Below, in pieces: positions 1 through 9,036 of a DNA stretch of 64,000 nt. Made by a program: the position numbers and the translations under genes. The notes beneath the pieces are model-generated. The model searched no databases and was not told the origin of the DNA. It was given only the letters and a program-made list of their open reading frames with translations. The DNA comes from Paenibacillus polymyxa (lineage in GTDB: Bacteria; Bacillota; Bacilli; Paenibacillales; Paenibacillaceae), in NCBI RefSeq assembly GCF_015710975.1, contig NZ_CP049783.1, positions 2,167,501 to 2,231,500 on the forward strand, given 5' to 3'. Every line of letters starts with the position of its first letter. Position 1 is the stretch's first letter.

Positions 1-2
1 CA

Positions 3-89
3 GCTAACTCTGTGATTTACTTTATTGTGATCGCGATCATTTCCATCTTACAGCTGCGATTCCTCCAGAGAAGGGAGATGGATAACTGA
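3..89 (+). CDS. Sugar ABC transporter permease, C-terminal fragment
   Basis: Open frame entering from the left edge and ending at TGA 87-89. It encodes only the last 28 residues: a hydrophobic segment rich in Ile/Val followed by a basic tail (LRFLQRREMDN), typical of the end of MalF/UgpA-type permeases. The stop overlaps the ATG of the next permease (ATGA-type overlap at 87-91), which supports translational coupling of the two membrane subunits. The sugar cannot be inferred from this fragment. Confidence 0.7.
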   Translation, partial: ANSVIYFIVIAIISILQLRFLQRREMDN

Positions 90-913
90 TGAAAACAAGC
101 AGACGTACCAACTGGCCTGTGCTGATTCTGGTAGCGTTGGGGACAATATTTATCCTGTTTCCCCTCTATATGACGGTGACGATTGCACTCAAAAATCCCG
201 AGCAGATGGCGCATTCCGCCTTTGCCTTTCCGACGGAGCTGCATTGGGAAAATTTTAGTCGTGCAGTGGAAATGACCCATTTTTTCAGTGCTTTTCAGAA
301 TAGTGTGATGGTGACAACATCGACGGTCATACTCACTTTGCTCACCAACTCGATGGTTGCTTATGCCATTGCTCGCAATATGCAGCGGCGTTTTTTCAAA
401 GGATTATATTTTTACTTTGTCAGCGCCATGTTTATTCCGTTCCCGATCATCATGCTGCCGATTGTAAAGCTGGCCTCGGGGCTGCATATGACCAATCTGT
501 TGGGTCTCATTGTGCTGCATACGGTGTATGGTTTGGCGTTTAATGTCTTCGTGTATGTCGGTTATATTCGTTCGATTCCAGTGGCATTGGAAGAGGCAGC
601 CACGGTAGATGGTGCGACGACATGGGGGACATTTTGGCGTATTATATTTCCGCTGATGGCGCCGATTAGTGCTACAGTGGGGATTCTCACTTGTTTGTCC
701 ACATATAATGACTTTTTGCTGCCGCTCATTATTATCAGCGATGCGGAGCAATATACATTGCCGCTCGTCCAGTATGTGTTCCAGGGACAGTTCAATACTG
801 ACTTTAATCTGGCCTTTGCCTCGTACTTGATGGCCTTGCTGCCGATGATTATTGTCTATCTGATTGCACAAAAATGGATTATTAATGGTGTTACGCAAGG
901 TTCTGTAAAATAA
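89..913 (+). CDS. Carbohydrate ABC transporter permease (MalG-like)
   Basis: 274-aa integral membrane subunit of a binding-protein-dependent sugar importer. About six hydrophobic segments are visible. The EAA loop that docks to the ATPase is clear at about residues 170-190 (EEAATVDGATTWGTFWRI). Length and sequence type fit the MalG/UgpE (CUT1) family. It is the last gene of the operon, overlapping the upstream permease, and is followed by a hairpin terminator. The binding protein lies outside the window, so the substrate is unknown. Confidence 0.9.
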   Translation: MKTSRRTNWPVLILVALGTIFILFPLYMTVTIALKNPEQMAHSAFAFPTELHWENFSRAVEMTHFFSAFQNSVMVTTSTVILTLLTNSMVAYAIARNMQRRFFKGLYFYFVSAMFIPFPIIMLPIVKLASGLHMTNLLGLIVLHTVYGLAFNVFVYVGYIRSIPVALEEAATVDGATTWGTFWRIIFPLMAPISATVGILTCLSTYNDFLLPLIIISDAEQYTLPLVQYVFQGQFNTDFNLAFASYLMALLPMIIVYLIAQKWIINGVTQGSVK

Positions 914-965
914 GGTGAGAATACAACAGCTTCAAGCGGACTGTGCCTTACTAGGCAAGTGAAAG

Positions 966-1014
966 GAGGGTCCCTATACTGCGAATCACACAGGTATAGA
1001 GAACCCTCTTTTTA
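966..1014. terminator. Bidirectional terminator between permease and anti-sigma gene
   Basis: Inverted repeat GAGGGT..CTATAC / GTATAG..ACCCTC with a 14-base loop, followed by TTTTT on the plus strand. It lies between two convergent genes and can serve both. Confidence 0.8.
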
Positions 1015-1022
1015 TAGCATGG

Positions 1023-2708
1023 TTATTTAGATGCTTGGCTGTTGCTAGTCAATGGCTGCAAGGGTACGCTCGTCTCTGCTTCAGGTTCGTCCGTTGTATA
1101 GTAGAACATATAAATAGAAGCTTCCTTTCCCTTGAAGTTCTTGTAGACATCGACTGCCTTATTATTGCCGTCTCCGGCGAAGTTGGCTGTGATCGGCTTG
1201 CCAATCATCCGTTCTTTCCCCAGACCCATATGCGTCTGGTTGATCCCTCCAAAGTGAGTATCCTCACTTTCGGTTTCTACGAATAAATCTGCTCCTTGTT
1301 TGTAGTAGGTCCACTTCACAGGATAGCCGCCGATTTGCGTCGTTATCGTCTGCTTTTGCTCAGAAATATCAGTCAAATGCTGCGGCGTTTTGTCATCCGA
1401 ATGAGTCGTAACCTTGTATTTGCCTGTAAAAGTAATGGGAGTATCTCGGGTAATCGCAAGATGGGCCGGCCGTTCAAAACGGATCGTATTCAGATCGTGG
1501 TCCTGATCTGGTGAAGACCAACGATTACCCTCTAACGTTGTGCCGTTCACAGAAAGAAAATATTTTTGATAAGGCAACATGGCGAATTTCTTTTCGCTTC
1601 TGATCGTGACACGGATTTGTGTCGGTGTCACAATCATTTGTTCCAGCATGAAATTCGGATTACCGTTCTCCAAGGGGGTATTCAGCACACTTTTAATCGT
1701 CCCGCTCTCCATTTTCTTCTTGCTTAGCTGCAGGTCAAAGTTTAGGGGTTCATGTATACTTTTCTCCGTTTGTGCATATTGCAGTTTAAAAGTAGTCTGC
1801 CCTTCTGGTATATCCCCTTTAGTAAAATACTGCTGGGCTGTGTATTCTCCGTTCTCACCGGGTGTACCAAATGTCCCTCCAGATTGGGGGTTCACAGGCT
1901 TCCCATCTTTGTAGGCAATAATTTGCGGATTGTCCCATTCTTTTGGTATGGAGGAATCGAAGGTAATTGCTGATGACAGCATCAGCTTGTCCTTACCTTG
2001 TTCGAATACCTGTACCTTCATATCTTGTAGACCGTTACGATCTAGCCTGAAAGTCTGTTTCTGAGGCGATGTGATATCGAGCGGCAAATCCAATTCCTGA
2101 ACGCTGGTAAGCTCAATATGATCCACGGCCAGCCGCACGTTTTCTGTTTCTTGCTGCGGTGTCCAATCGCTTTCAAAGTAGCCGTTATAGCGTTGGTTTT
2201 TCTCATCCCATTGTTGGAAGCTATACTCCCCTTCACTACTTTTTCCCGCAGCATTTTTAAGCGATACCCCTTTGACATTCCAAAACTCGTTGTCTGCGCG
2301 TTTTCCAACCTCCAGGCTGTACAGAATTACAGTCCGGTTCTCATCAACAATAGCGGTATGCAACGTCAGCTTTATTCCGTCTTTGGTGACAGACTGTTCT
2401 AATGGCTGTCCCAGGTCTTGAGCTAATGCTGTCTCAATTCCACTTCTTCCGTGCAGCAGATTGCCCCAATTATAATGAATGGCGGCATAGACGGGAACGG
2501 CAACGAGAAGTGCGCTCAGGGAGGCAGCGATGGCTATTTTGCGCCAATTTCTATGTTGGTGTGGAGTGAATGAATCGGAGGCATCGGTTAGCGTAGGGGC
2601 AGTATATCCTGCCTGTTCCATCCGGTTCCACATCTCATCGAAGTCAGGATAGGCTATTTCCGAATCTTCATTTAGCTTACGCTTCAATACCTTTTCTACG
2701 TTGTTCAT
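1023..2708 (-). CDS. Anti-sigma factor, DUF4179 type
   Basis: 561-aa membrane-anchored regulator. A cytosolic N-terminus of about 70 residues (including the FDEMWNRME segment) precedes one transmembrane helix (IAIAASLSALLVAVPVYAA) and a large extracytoplasmic part with a DUF4179-like beta domain. The ATG at 2708 is preferred over one 33 bases upstream because AAGGAG lies at proper spacing before it. The gene overlaps the end of the ECF sigma gene by 32 bases, the usual coupling of a sigma factor with its inhibitor. By family knowledge it holds the sigma factor at the membrane until a signal arrives; the signal is unknown. Confidence 0.8.
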   Translation of the reverse strand: MNNVEKVLKRKLNEDSEIAYPDFDEMWNRMEQAGYTAPTLTDASDSFTPHQHRNWRKIAIAASLSALLVAVPVYAAIHYNWGNLLHGRSGIETALAQDLGQPLEQSVTKDGIKLTLHTAIVDENRTVILYSLEVGKRADNEFWNVKGVSLKNAAGKSSEGEYSFQQWDEKNQRYNGYFESDWTPQQETENVRLAVDHIELTSVQELDLPLDITSPQKQTFRLDRNGLQDMKVQVFEQGKDKLMLSSAITFDSSIPKEWDNPQIIAYKDGKPVNPQSGGTFGTPGENGEYTAQQYFTKGDIPEGQTTFKLQYAQTEKSIHEPLNFDLQLSKKKMESGTIKSVLNTPLENGNPNFMLEQMIVTPTQIRVTIRSEKKFAMLPYQKYFLSVNGTTLEGNRWSSPDQDHDLNTIRFERPAHLAITRDTPITFTGKYKVTTHSDDKTPQHLTDISEQKQTITTQIGGYPVKWTYYKQGADLFVETESEDTHFGGINQTHMGLGKERMIGKPITANFAGDGNNKAVDVYKNFKGKEASIYMFYYTTDEPEAETSVPLQPLTSNSQASK

Positions 2709-3228
2709 AGTTCTCTCCTTCCAGCTTGGGAATCTGTGCACCAGCCTCCCGCAGTATTTGCTCCATTAACTTTAGTCCTTTGTGTGTCCTGGATTTGACG
2801 GTTCCCAGCGGGATTTCCAGCAGTTTCGAGATTTCCGCTAGCGTGAAATCATGCATATAGCGAAGTGTCAGCACAGCACGGATTTTGGCCGGAAGGCGGT
2901 TCATGTAAATGGCCCATTCCTCAGCGGACTCGCGTTCCTCCACCTGCCTGTCCACAGGCTTGCCTTCTGTTCCAGTAAAGAGATGGGGATTAGCCGCTAC
3001 CTTCAAATGCAGGCTTTTTTGGCGTTTAAGATGGTTCAGACAATGATTGACCGTAACTTTCATGATCCAGGCTTTTAGTTGCTCGATGTGCTCGTGATTA
3101 CTGCGAAACAGAGTAATAAATACTTCCTGTGTTAAATCCTCTGCATCCGAGGCATTATGGACCATGTAATAGCAGGTTCGGTATACATCCCGTTGATATA
3201 GATCAAACAACTCTCGGTTACTTTGCAA
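2677..3228 (-). CDS. ECF-type RNA polymerase sigma factor (SigW/SigV-like)
   Basis: 183-aa sigma-70 family factor. Region 2 carries the DAEDLTQEVF motif with the following LKAWIMKVTVNHCLNHLKR helix; region 4 ends in FTLAEISKLLEIPLGTVKSR, the -35-binding helix-turn-helix. I chose the TTG at 3228 because AAAGGAG sits eight bases upstream; the frame extends to 3354 without a better start, and those residues do not look like sigma region 2. It pairs with the overlapping DUF4179 anti-sigma gene. Confidence 0.88.
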   Translation of the reverse strand: MQSNRELFDLYQRDVYRTCYYMVHNASDAEDLTQEVFITLFRSNHEHIEQLKAWIMKVTVNHCLNHLKRQKSLHLKVAANPHLFTGTEGKPVDRQVEERESAEEWAIYMNRLPAKIRAVLTLRYMHDFTLAEISKLLEIPLGTVKSRTHKGLKLMEQILREAGAQIPKLEGENYEQRRKGIEA

Positions 3229-3353
3229 TGATGGCTCTCCTTTCTCGTGCAGTTTACCTATATAACAACTGGAGTCCTCAAAAGGTTCATTTGGTTGTGA
3301 AAAATAGATCGTCCGCTTCGAATGTGTCCACTTTTTCTCCAATGTACCACACA

Positions 3354-3397
3354 AAAAAATAAGCCTGTAAATCTCAAAACTGCAGATTTACAGGCTT
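3354..3397 (-). terminator. Terminator downstream of the oxidoreductase gene
   Basis: 14-bp perfect stem AAGCCTGTAAATCT / AGATTTACAGGCTT. On the minus strand it is followed by ATTTTTTT, so it terminates the oxidoreductase gene before the sigma-factor promoter region. Confidence 0.85.
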
Positions 3398-3485
3398 CTT
3401 ATATGTTTCATTGCTAGCCCCTACGGGATGAGCACTCCTTCGGGGCAAAAACACGCTAACGGATAGCTTGCGGGCATAATCCCGC

Positions 3486-4493
3486 TTAATCAGCTAGCCG
3501 TACAATCGTTCTACCCTGTGAGCGGGCTGCCAGGATGTCTTCGAGCGCGCTTGGCAGGTCAGCCAAGCCAATTTCGCGCTCAACGAGCTGTTCCAGCTGC
3601 TCCGGCTTCCAGTCACTGCCGAGCTGCTTCCAGATCGCTACGCGGGTGTCATAGGGGCAAAAGACAGAGTCTATGCCCAGCAGATTTACACCGCGCAAAA
3701 TAAACGGCAGCACCGTCGTAGGCAGCTTGGTGCCTGCTGTCAGGCCGCTCACGGCAACAGAGCCGTTGTAGGCGATCTGGCTAAGCAGCGAAGCGAGCGG
3801 CTTTCCGCCTACAGGGTCTACAGCCGCTTGCCAAAGCTGCTTGCCTAGCGGTCGGATGCTCTCGGCACCGTCGTAGACCTCCTCACGCGAAATAACCTCG
3901 GCTGCTCCGAGCGCCTTGAGGTAATCATGCGATTCGGCTTTGCCGCTGCTGGCTACGACATGGTAGCCCCTCTTGTGCAGCAAGGCAATGGCTGCACCGC
4001 CTACGCCACCCGTTGCTCCGGTGACGAGCACCTTGCCCTTCTCCGGTTCAACGCCGTTTTGCTCTAGCCGATATAACGACAGGGCTGCGGTAAATCCGGC
4101 TGTCCCGAAAATCATCGCCTCTCTCAGCGTGAGTCCGTCTGGAAGCGGAACTACCCAGTCCGCAGGCACACGCGCGTATTGGCTGAATCCTCCGAATTGA
4201 GACACACCTAGCCCGTAGCCTGTAACGAGTACCGCTTGTCCCTCGCTAAAGCGGCTATCCTCCGAGGAGACGACAGTTCCCGAGCAATCTATGCCGGGTA
4301 CGAATGGATAGGCTTTGACAATATTGCCATCCTTGCGGGCGGCAAGCCCGTCTTTATAGTTGATGCTGGAATAAGCGACACGAATCAATACCTCTCCAGC
4401 AGGTAAACTGCCAGTTTCCAAAGAACGAACCTCTGCTTGAACTTCACCGTCCTGCGTCTGATCGACGACAAGGGCATGAAATGACTGAGTCAT
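3486..4493 (-). CDS. YhdH/YhfP-family quinone oxidoreductase (acryloyl-CoA reductase type)
   Basis: 335-aa medium-chain dehydrogenase/reductase without the catalytic zinc site. The N-terminal GroES-like domain has SSINYKDGLA and FVPGIDCSGTV; the NADPH-binding fold has VLVTGATGGVGGAAIALL. This matches the YhdH/AcuI group that reduces acryloyl-CoA or quinone-like substrates with NADPH. AAAGGAGG precedes the ATG. It is monocistronic with its own terminator at 3354-3397. The physiological substrate is not decidable from sequence. Confidence 0.85.
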   Translation of the reverse strand: MTQSFHALVVDQTQDGEVQAEVRSLETGSLPAGEVLIRVAYSSINYKDGLAARKDGNIVKAYPFVPGIDCSGTVVSSEDSRFSEGQAVLVTGYGLGVSQFGGFSQYARVPADWVVPLPDGLTLREAMIFGTAGFTAALSLYRLEQNGVEPEKGKVLVTGATGGVGGAAIALLHKRGYHVVASSGKAESHDYLKALGAAEVISREEVYDGAESIRPLGKQLWQAAVDPVGGKPLASLLSQIAYNGSVAVSGLTAGTKLPTTVLPFILRGVNLLGIDSVFCPYDTRVAIWKQLGSDWKPEQLEQLVEREIGLADLPSALEDILAARSQGRTIVRLAD

Positions 4494-4849
4494 CTGTAAA
4501 AGCCTCCTTTATTACCGTTTAAGCTTATGAATGGTCTATATATTCCATCTCTAATATACAAATTATGCTTATGCAGCATACAACAATCTGCACAGCCTGT
4601 CAGCGGCAATGCTCACAAGCTCTTAATCTATTATACCCTTTAGCTTATAATTACGTCGAAAATACCGGATTATGGATATATTCTTGCAACAATCTATTTC
4701 AATAAAGTTCGATAATCAATTATAAAGAGAGTGATAAATGAATTCTTACGCATTTTTCAAATCATTTTACGTAAACGGGATGTATTTTCAGAATGACTGT
4801 GCTAACATACCCTTTGATCGTTAAATATTCTATGAAGAAAGGTGAATGA
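4494..4849. other. Divergent intergenic region
   Basis: A 356-bp AT-rich spacer between the divergently transcribed oxidoreductase and MATE genes. It must hold both promoters, but I could not pick a convincing -35/-10 pair, and no ORF with a ribosome site is visible. Confidence 0.5.
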
Positions 4850-6259
4850 ATGACAACCAGAGCACTAAAAAATGGTTCGGTATTGTCCGAAGCCAAGGAA
4901 CTGAATTTGTTCCGTTTGACATGGCCTATTTTCCTTGAATTGTTCCTGTTTATGCTAATGGGAAGCGTCGATACATTCATGCTCAGCTCTGTATCTGATA
5001 ATGCAGTGTCGGGTGTGGGCGCATCCAATCAAATTATTTCAATCGCTATCCTTGTACTGGAGGTTATCGGCAACGGCGCTGCTATCGTCGTAGCTCAATA
5101 TATCGGTTCTAAGAAACTAGTCGAAGCGGCCCAGGTGACGGGTACGGCCATTACTCTGAATTTAATGGTAGGTCTTTTGCTAAGCGTCATTTTTCTTGTG
5201 TTTGGTACTCATATGTTGCAATGGCTGAATGTCCAGGGTGATATTCTGACTTATGCGGAATCCTATATGAGTATCGTCGGTGGGGCCATTTTCCTTCAGG
5301 CATTGATTAACTCGCTGGCGGCGACCATTCGTACGCACGGTTTTACCAAAGAAACGATGTATGTATCGGTTTTTATGAACGTGATCCACGTGGTCGGCAA
5401 CTATGTTTTGATTTTGGGACATTGGGGAATGCCTGCACTCGGTGTAGAGGGTGCTGCTATTTCTACAGTAGGTAGCCGCTTTATTTGTCTCTTGATCTTC
5501 TTCTGGCTGATGTACCGGGTAACTGAGGTCCGTGTCGAGTGGAAATATTACGTCCATTTATCCAAAAAATTTATCTCAAAAATATTGCGTATTGGTGTAC
5601 CATCCGCGCTGGAGTCCATCATGTATCAGTCGTGTCAGCTCATATTCACACTGTACGTGACCTATCTGGGCGCAGAAGCAATGGCGACACGTCAATATGC
5701 CAATAATATTTCGAGCTATATTTATTTGTTCAGTATGGCAGTTGGTATGGGAACAGCTATCGTAGTGGGAAGACTCGTGGGAGCCAGAGAGAAGGATACG
5801 GCTTATAAACGTGTATTGAGCAGTGTGAAATGGGCGCTGCTCGTGACTGTGATCATTGATGCGATAGTTATCTTTTTCCGTGTACCCTTGCTCGGTTTGT
5901 TTACGGAAAACCCTGAGATTATTCGTTTGGGTGCACAGGTTATTTTACTTAGCATTCTGCTGGAAACTGGCCGGACGACGAATATCGTCATTATTAACTC
6001 GTTGCGTGCTGCTGGAGATGCCAAGTTCCCGGTCTTTATGGGCCTGATCTCCATGGTCTGCATGAGCTTGCCGCTGGGTTATCTGCTGGTATTCAAGCTG
6101 GATATGGGACTGGCTGGTGTATGGCTGGCGATTGCTGCTGATGAATGGACTCGTGCTGTCATCATGTATGCCCGCTGGAGAAGCCGATTATGGGAGAAGC
6201 ATTCGCTGGTCGAGCACGATACACCAGATCAGCCTGCAACGCCTGTTCCGGCGCACTAA
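4850..6259 (+). CDS. MATE family multidrug/Na+ efflux protein
   Basis: 469-aa polytopic membrane protein with about twelve hydrophobic segments in two similar halves. Diagnostic MATE features include WPIFLELFLFMLMGSVDTFM near the N-terminus and GVGASNQI. By family it exports cationic drugs or metabolites driven by Na+ or H+. The ribosome site AGAAAGGTGA lies just before ATG 4850. It is a single gene ending in a terminator at 6316-6354; no regulator is adjacent in the same orientation. Confidence 0.9.
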   Translation: MTTRALKNGSVLSEAKELNLFRLTWPIFLELFLFMLMGSVDTFMLSSVSDNAVSGVGASNQIISIAILVLEVIGNGAAIVVAQYIGSKKLVEAAQVTGTAITLNLMVGLLLSVIFLVFGTHMLQWLNVQGDILTYAESYMSIVGGAIFLQALINSLAATIRTHGFTKETMYVSVFMNVIHVVGNYVLILGHWGMPALGVEGAAISTVGSRFICLLIFFWLMYRVTEVRVEWKYYVHLSKKFISKILRIGVPSALESIMYQSCQLIFTLYVTYLGAEAMATRQYANNISSYIYLFSMAVGMGTAIVVGRLVGAREKDTAYKRVLSSVKWALLVTVIIDAIVIFFRVPLLGLFTENPEIIRLGAQVILLSILLETGRTTNIVIINSLRAAGDAKFPVFMGLISMVCMSLPLGYLLVFKLDMGLAGVWLAIAADEWTRAVIMYARWRSRLWEKHSLVEHDTPDQPATPVPAH

Positions 6260-6315
6260 TCCAAGTAATAATTCGGGTTAGCTAGAATCTAGCTTTTCGA
6301 TAGAGTTGTATACGT

Positions 6316-6354
6316 GGAGGTAGTTCAAGAGAACATCTTGAGCTGCCTCTTTTT
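6316..6354 (+). terminator. Terminator after MATE gene
   Basis: Stem GGAGGTAGTTCAAGA / TCTTGAGCTGCCTC with one mismatch, followed by TTTTT. Confidence 0.85.
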
Positions 6355-6478
6355 GCTGCATAGAGAGGAAATAGCAGAGAACCAGAAACTGTATATGAAA
6401 AAAACGCGCAGTGGCGCCACAGGTAAGTTTTAAGCTCAGAATATATCATAATGGCATTCATAAATAGAAGTATGGTAA

Positions 6479-6489
6479 ATTTACTAAAA
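6479..6489. promoter_or_regulatory. Candidate KdgR site upstream of kdgR
   Basis: ATTTACTAAAA, inside the palindrome GTAAATTTAC, lies about 55 bases before the kdgR start. It shares TTTACTAAA with the motif before kdgK and is close to the one before kduI, suggesting autoregulation. Inferred from motif recurrence only. Confidence 0.4.
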
Positions 6490-6544
6490 GAAAGATATAC
6501 TTTTGTTGCACTAACGCAGTACATGAAAGACAAGGAGTGTACCG

Positions 6545-7558
6545 ATGAAGAAGCCGACGATTGAAGATGTTGCCCAGAAGGCGGGAGTGTCTAAAAGCAC
6601 TGTCTCGCAATTTCTGAACAAACGATATAAATATATGAGCGACCAAACCAAAGACCGGATCGCCGAGGTTATTCAAGAGCTGAACTATCAGCCTAACGGG
6701 CTAGCCCGTAGCTTGAAGCAAAACCGGACGTTTATGGTGGGAGTCATTGTAGCCAACATTGATTATACGCTGTCGATTCAGTCTATCCGTGCGATTGAGG
6801 AGGAATTGCAGCGCTTTGGCATACAGGTGATTATTTGCAACGCCGATGAAAACCCTGACAAGGAAAGTCAGTATATTGAGATGCTCAAGGCCCGTCAAGT
6901 GGATGGCTTAATCATTTTCCCGACAGGAAAGCATGCAGACATTTACAACCAGCTCATTCGTGAAAAATATCCATTGGTGTTTTTGGACCGCTTGGTGGAC
7001 GGTGTCAATACACGTAGCCTGCTGTTGGATAACGAAATGGCGATTAAGCTGGCGATTCAGGAACTTGTGGCTCACAAGCATGAACGAATTGCACTGATTA
7101 CCTTGCCCCTTGGTTTGAATCGGATTACTCCACGAGTGGAGCGGCTCAGCGGATATAAGAAGGCGCTGGAGGAGCATGGCTTGCCATTTCGTGAAGAATA
7201 TATGCACAGTGTGCCGAGAGAAGAAATCCAGCAGACATTGAAGGAGCTGTTCCAACTGCCGGAGCCGCCGACTGCATTGTTGGCCGGGAATGATATCGTG
7301 TTGGCTGAGGCGTTAAAGTATGTGAATGCTCGCCGTATACGCATTCCGGCAGAGCTGTCCATTATCGGGATTGACGATGCGGAGTTTGCTCATATTTACA
7401 ATCCGCCAATTACGACCATTACACAACCGATTGCGGATATGGGGAAGCAGGCGGCAAAAACGTTGCTGTCCAGCATTGAGGAAGGCGGCGAGTCGGTTCC
7501 GATTATTTACCGATTTGTGCCGGATATCAATCGAGGAGAATCTGTCAAAACGCTGTAG
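6545..7558 (+). CDS. kdgR: LacI-family transcriptional regulator, KdgR-like
   Basis: 337-aa repressor. The N-terminal LacI helix-turn-helix is TIEDVAQKAGVSKSTVSQFL, with the hinge helix NYQPNGLARSLK, followed by a periplasmic-binding-protein-like sensor domain (SIIGIDDAEFA near the C-terminus). It resembles Bacillus KdgR. Its neighbours encode KDG kinase, KduI, KdgA and KduD, so the effector is probably 2-keto-3-deoxygluconate or a phosphorylated form. A shared sequence motif occurs upstream of this gene, kdgK and kduI. Confidence 0.85.
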   Translation: MKKPTIEDVAQKAGVSKSTVSQFLNKRYKYMSDQTKDRIAEVIQELNYQPNGLARSLKQNRTFMVGVIVANIDYTLSIQSIRAIEEELQRFGIQVIICNADENPDKESQYIEMLKARQVDGLIIFPTGKHADIYNQLIREKYPLVFLDRLVDGVNTRSLLLDNEMAIKLAIQELVAHKHERIALITLPLGLNRITPRVERLSGYKKALEEHGLPFREEYMHSVPREEIQQTLKELFQLPEPPTALLAGNDIVLAEALKYVNARRIRIPAELSIIGIDDAEFAHIYNPPITTITQPIADMGKQAAKTLLSSIEEGGESVPIIYRFVPDINRGESVKTL

Positions 7559-7584
7559 ATGAGCACCATACCACATATTATAAA

Positions 7585-7659
7585 AATAGCCCGTATTCCT
7601 TTGTGTGACCTGAGTATGCGCATGCTGCTCAGGTCACACAAATGTGAATACGGGCTATT
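7585..7659. terminator. Long bidirectional hairpin between kdgR and kdgK
   Basis: A very long inverted repeat (AATAGCCCGTATTC plus TTGTGTGACCTGAG on one side, complementary arms on the other, short loop). It is followed by TTTTT in the minus direction, so it ends kdgK transcription; it also lies after convergent kdgR. Confidence 0.85.
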
Positions 7660-7739
7660 GGAAGTTAAGGCTGACTTGGATGCGGCCTTGTTGAGCTTGC
7701 GCTCGTAGCGGTGAAGGTTAGGCGGGGAATGAGCCCAGA

Positions 7740-8696
7740 CTAATTCGTGCTGGCGCTGAGCAAAAAAGATTCCAATTCGGCTCGTGTCGGATAGCCGTCC
7801 ATGTCTCCAGCGGACATGACAGCCAGCGCACCAAGTGCATTACCACGCTTGACCGCTTCAGCCAGGGGTAATCCCTCCAGCAGCGCGCTGATCACACCTG
7901 CGGCAAAGCCGTCACCTGCGCCGACAGTATCCACGACATGATCTACGCGGAAACGCTTGACATATCCCTCTGCATCTGCGGATTTGTAATAGGCGCCTTC
8001 GGTTCCCAGCTTGATGATCACCAGCGAGGTGCCGCGATCGAGGTAGAACGAAGCGATATCTTCAGGCGAAGTATAGCCTGTTAGTATTTTACCCTCATGG
8101 ATGCCTGGCAGCAGCCAATCGCAACCCTCGGATGCTTCGTTAATCGCCTCCACCATCGTTTGTGTGTCAGGCCATAACTTGGGTCTGAGGTTAGGATCGA
8201 AGGATACGGTTTTGCCTGCCTTTTTCATAAACTGCTTCGCATGTCGAGCGAAGTCGCGGCATTCAGGGGAAAGTGCGACAGAAATACCTGTAAAGTGTAG
8301 GTGGCGAGCCCCGGCAAAATAAGCTTCGTTAAAATCAGCAATGCTTAGTGTGGAAGCGGCGGAATGCCTGCGAAAATATTCGACCTCAGGGTCGCCGCTG
8401 GTAACTTTGGATTTAATCAGCATCCCGGTAGAGTGGTCTTTGGTAAACATAACATTTTGGGTGTCAATCTTCTCCTGACGCAGTGCATCGGCAATGAACT
8501 TGCCGAACGTATCCTTGCCGAGCTTGGTCACGAGTCCAGCTCGTAGCCCCAAACGCGACAAACCGGCCGAAACATTCGTCTCCGCCCCGGCCAGCGCTTT
8601 GGTAAATGAACGCACCTCATCCAGAGAGCCTGCTTCATTGGCGTAAAACATAGCCATGGGTTCTCCAAAGGTAACAGCATCCAATGTTGCGGTCAT
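7740..8696 (-). CDS. kdgK: 2-keto-3-deoxygluconate kinase
   Basis: 318-aa PfkB-family sugar kinase that phosphorylates 2-keto-3-deoxygluconate to KDPG. The N-terminal substrate region includes GAETNVSAGLSRLG; the C-terminal signature DTVGAGDGFAAGV carries the catalytic Asp and anion hole (GAGD). TAAGGAGG lies just upstream of ATG 8696. It is transcribed divergently from kduI-kdgA-kduD, and KdgA cleaves its product. The candidate operator GTTTA-G-TAAAC overlaps the leader just before the ribosome site. Confidence 0.92.
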   Translation of the reverse strand: MTATLDAVTFGEPMAMFYANEAGSLDEVRSFTKALAGAETNVSAGLSRLGLRAGLVTKLGKDTFGKFIADALRQEKIDTQNVMFTKDHSTGMLIKSKVTSGDPEVEYFRRHSAASTLSIADFNEAYFAGARHLHFTGISVALSPECRDFARHAKQFMKKAGKTVSFDPNLRPKLWPDTQTMVEAINEASEGCDWLLPGIHEGKILTGYTSPEDIASFYLDRGTSLVIIKLGTEGAYYKSADAEGYVKRFRVDHVVDTVGAGDGFAAGVISALLEGLPLAEAVKRGNALGALAVMSAGDMDGYPTRAELESFLLSASTN

Positions 8697-8712
8697 TTGA
8701 ATTCCTCCTTAT

Positions 8713-8723
8713 GTTTAGTAAAC
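8713..8723. promoter_or_regulatory. Candidate KdgR operator before kdgK
   Basis: Palindrome GTTTA-G-TAAAC immediately upstream of the kdgK ribosome site. It is nearly identical to GTTTA-TC-TAAAC before kduI. Confidence 0.45.
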
Positions 8724-8924
8724 TAAATCTGTAAGCGTATGCACCGCTTGAATAAAATGAAATTATCACATAAATCGGTTTTTCACAATGAGTAAGTTGA
8801 TATATTTGCTAAAAACTTTTTGGGCAATGTAGATAAAAAAATATGATTTTGTTTATCAAAAGGTAAAAATCGTGTAAAAATCCGCGAATATTAAGGCTTT
8901 TTCTAGGAATGATGAAGTTTTGGG

Positions 8925-8953
8925 TTGACACACTCTTAGATAATTATTACAAT
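8925..8953 (+). promoter_or_regulatory. Sigma-A promoter of kduI-kdgA-kduD
   Basis: TTGACA at 8925-8930 and TACAAT at 8948-8953 with a 17-base spacer, a near-consensus vegetative promoter. It predicts a start near 8960 and a 5' leader of about 75 bases. Confidence 0.85.
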
Positions 8954-8973
8954 TCTAGCTAAGAAGTAGAGTT

Positions 8974-8987
8974 AGAAACCGCTTTTA
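8974..8987. promoter_or_regulatory. cre-like catabolite site in kduI leader
   Basis: AGAAACCGCTTTTA matches 12 of 14 positions of the CcpA consensus TGWAANCGNTNWCA. It lies just downstream of the predicted start site, where CcpA would block transcription. Confidence 0.4.
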
Positions 8988-9009
8988 TAACAATTCCGTT
9001 GATAAAAAA

Positions 9010-9021
9010 GTTTATCTAAAC
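9010..9021. promoter_or_regulatory. Candidate KdgR operator before kduI
   Basis: GTTTA-TC-TAAAC at 9010-9021, overlapping a second palindrome GATAAA-AAAG-TTTATC (9001-9016) and abutting the ribosome site AGGAGGA. The placement mirrors the copy before kdgK. Confidence 0.45.
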
Positions 9022-9036
9022 AGGAGGAATGTTTTT

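Noticed and set aside
404..898. Long minus-strand open frame inside the sugar permease gene
   Set aside because: It is antisense to a clear transporter gene, has no ribosome site and a composition unlike real proteins.
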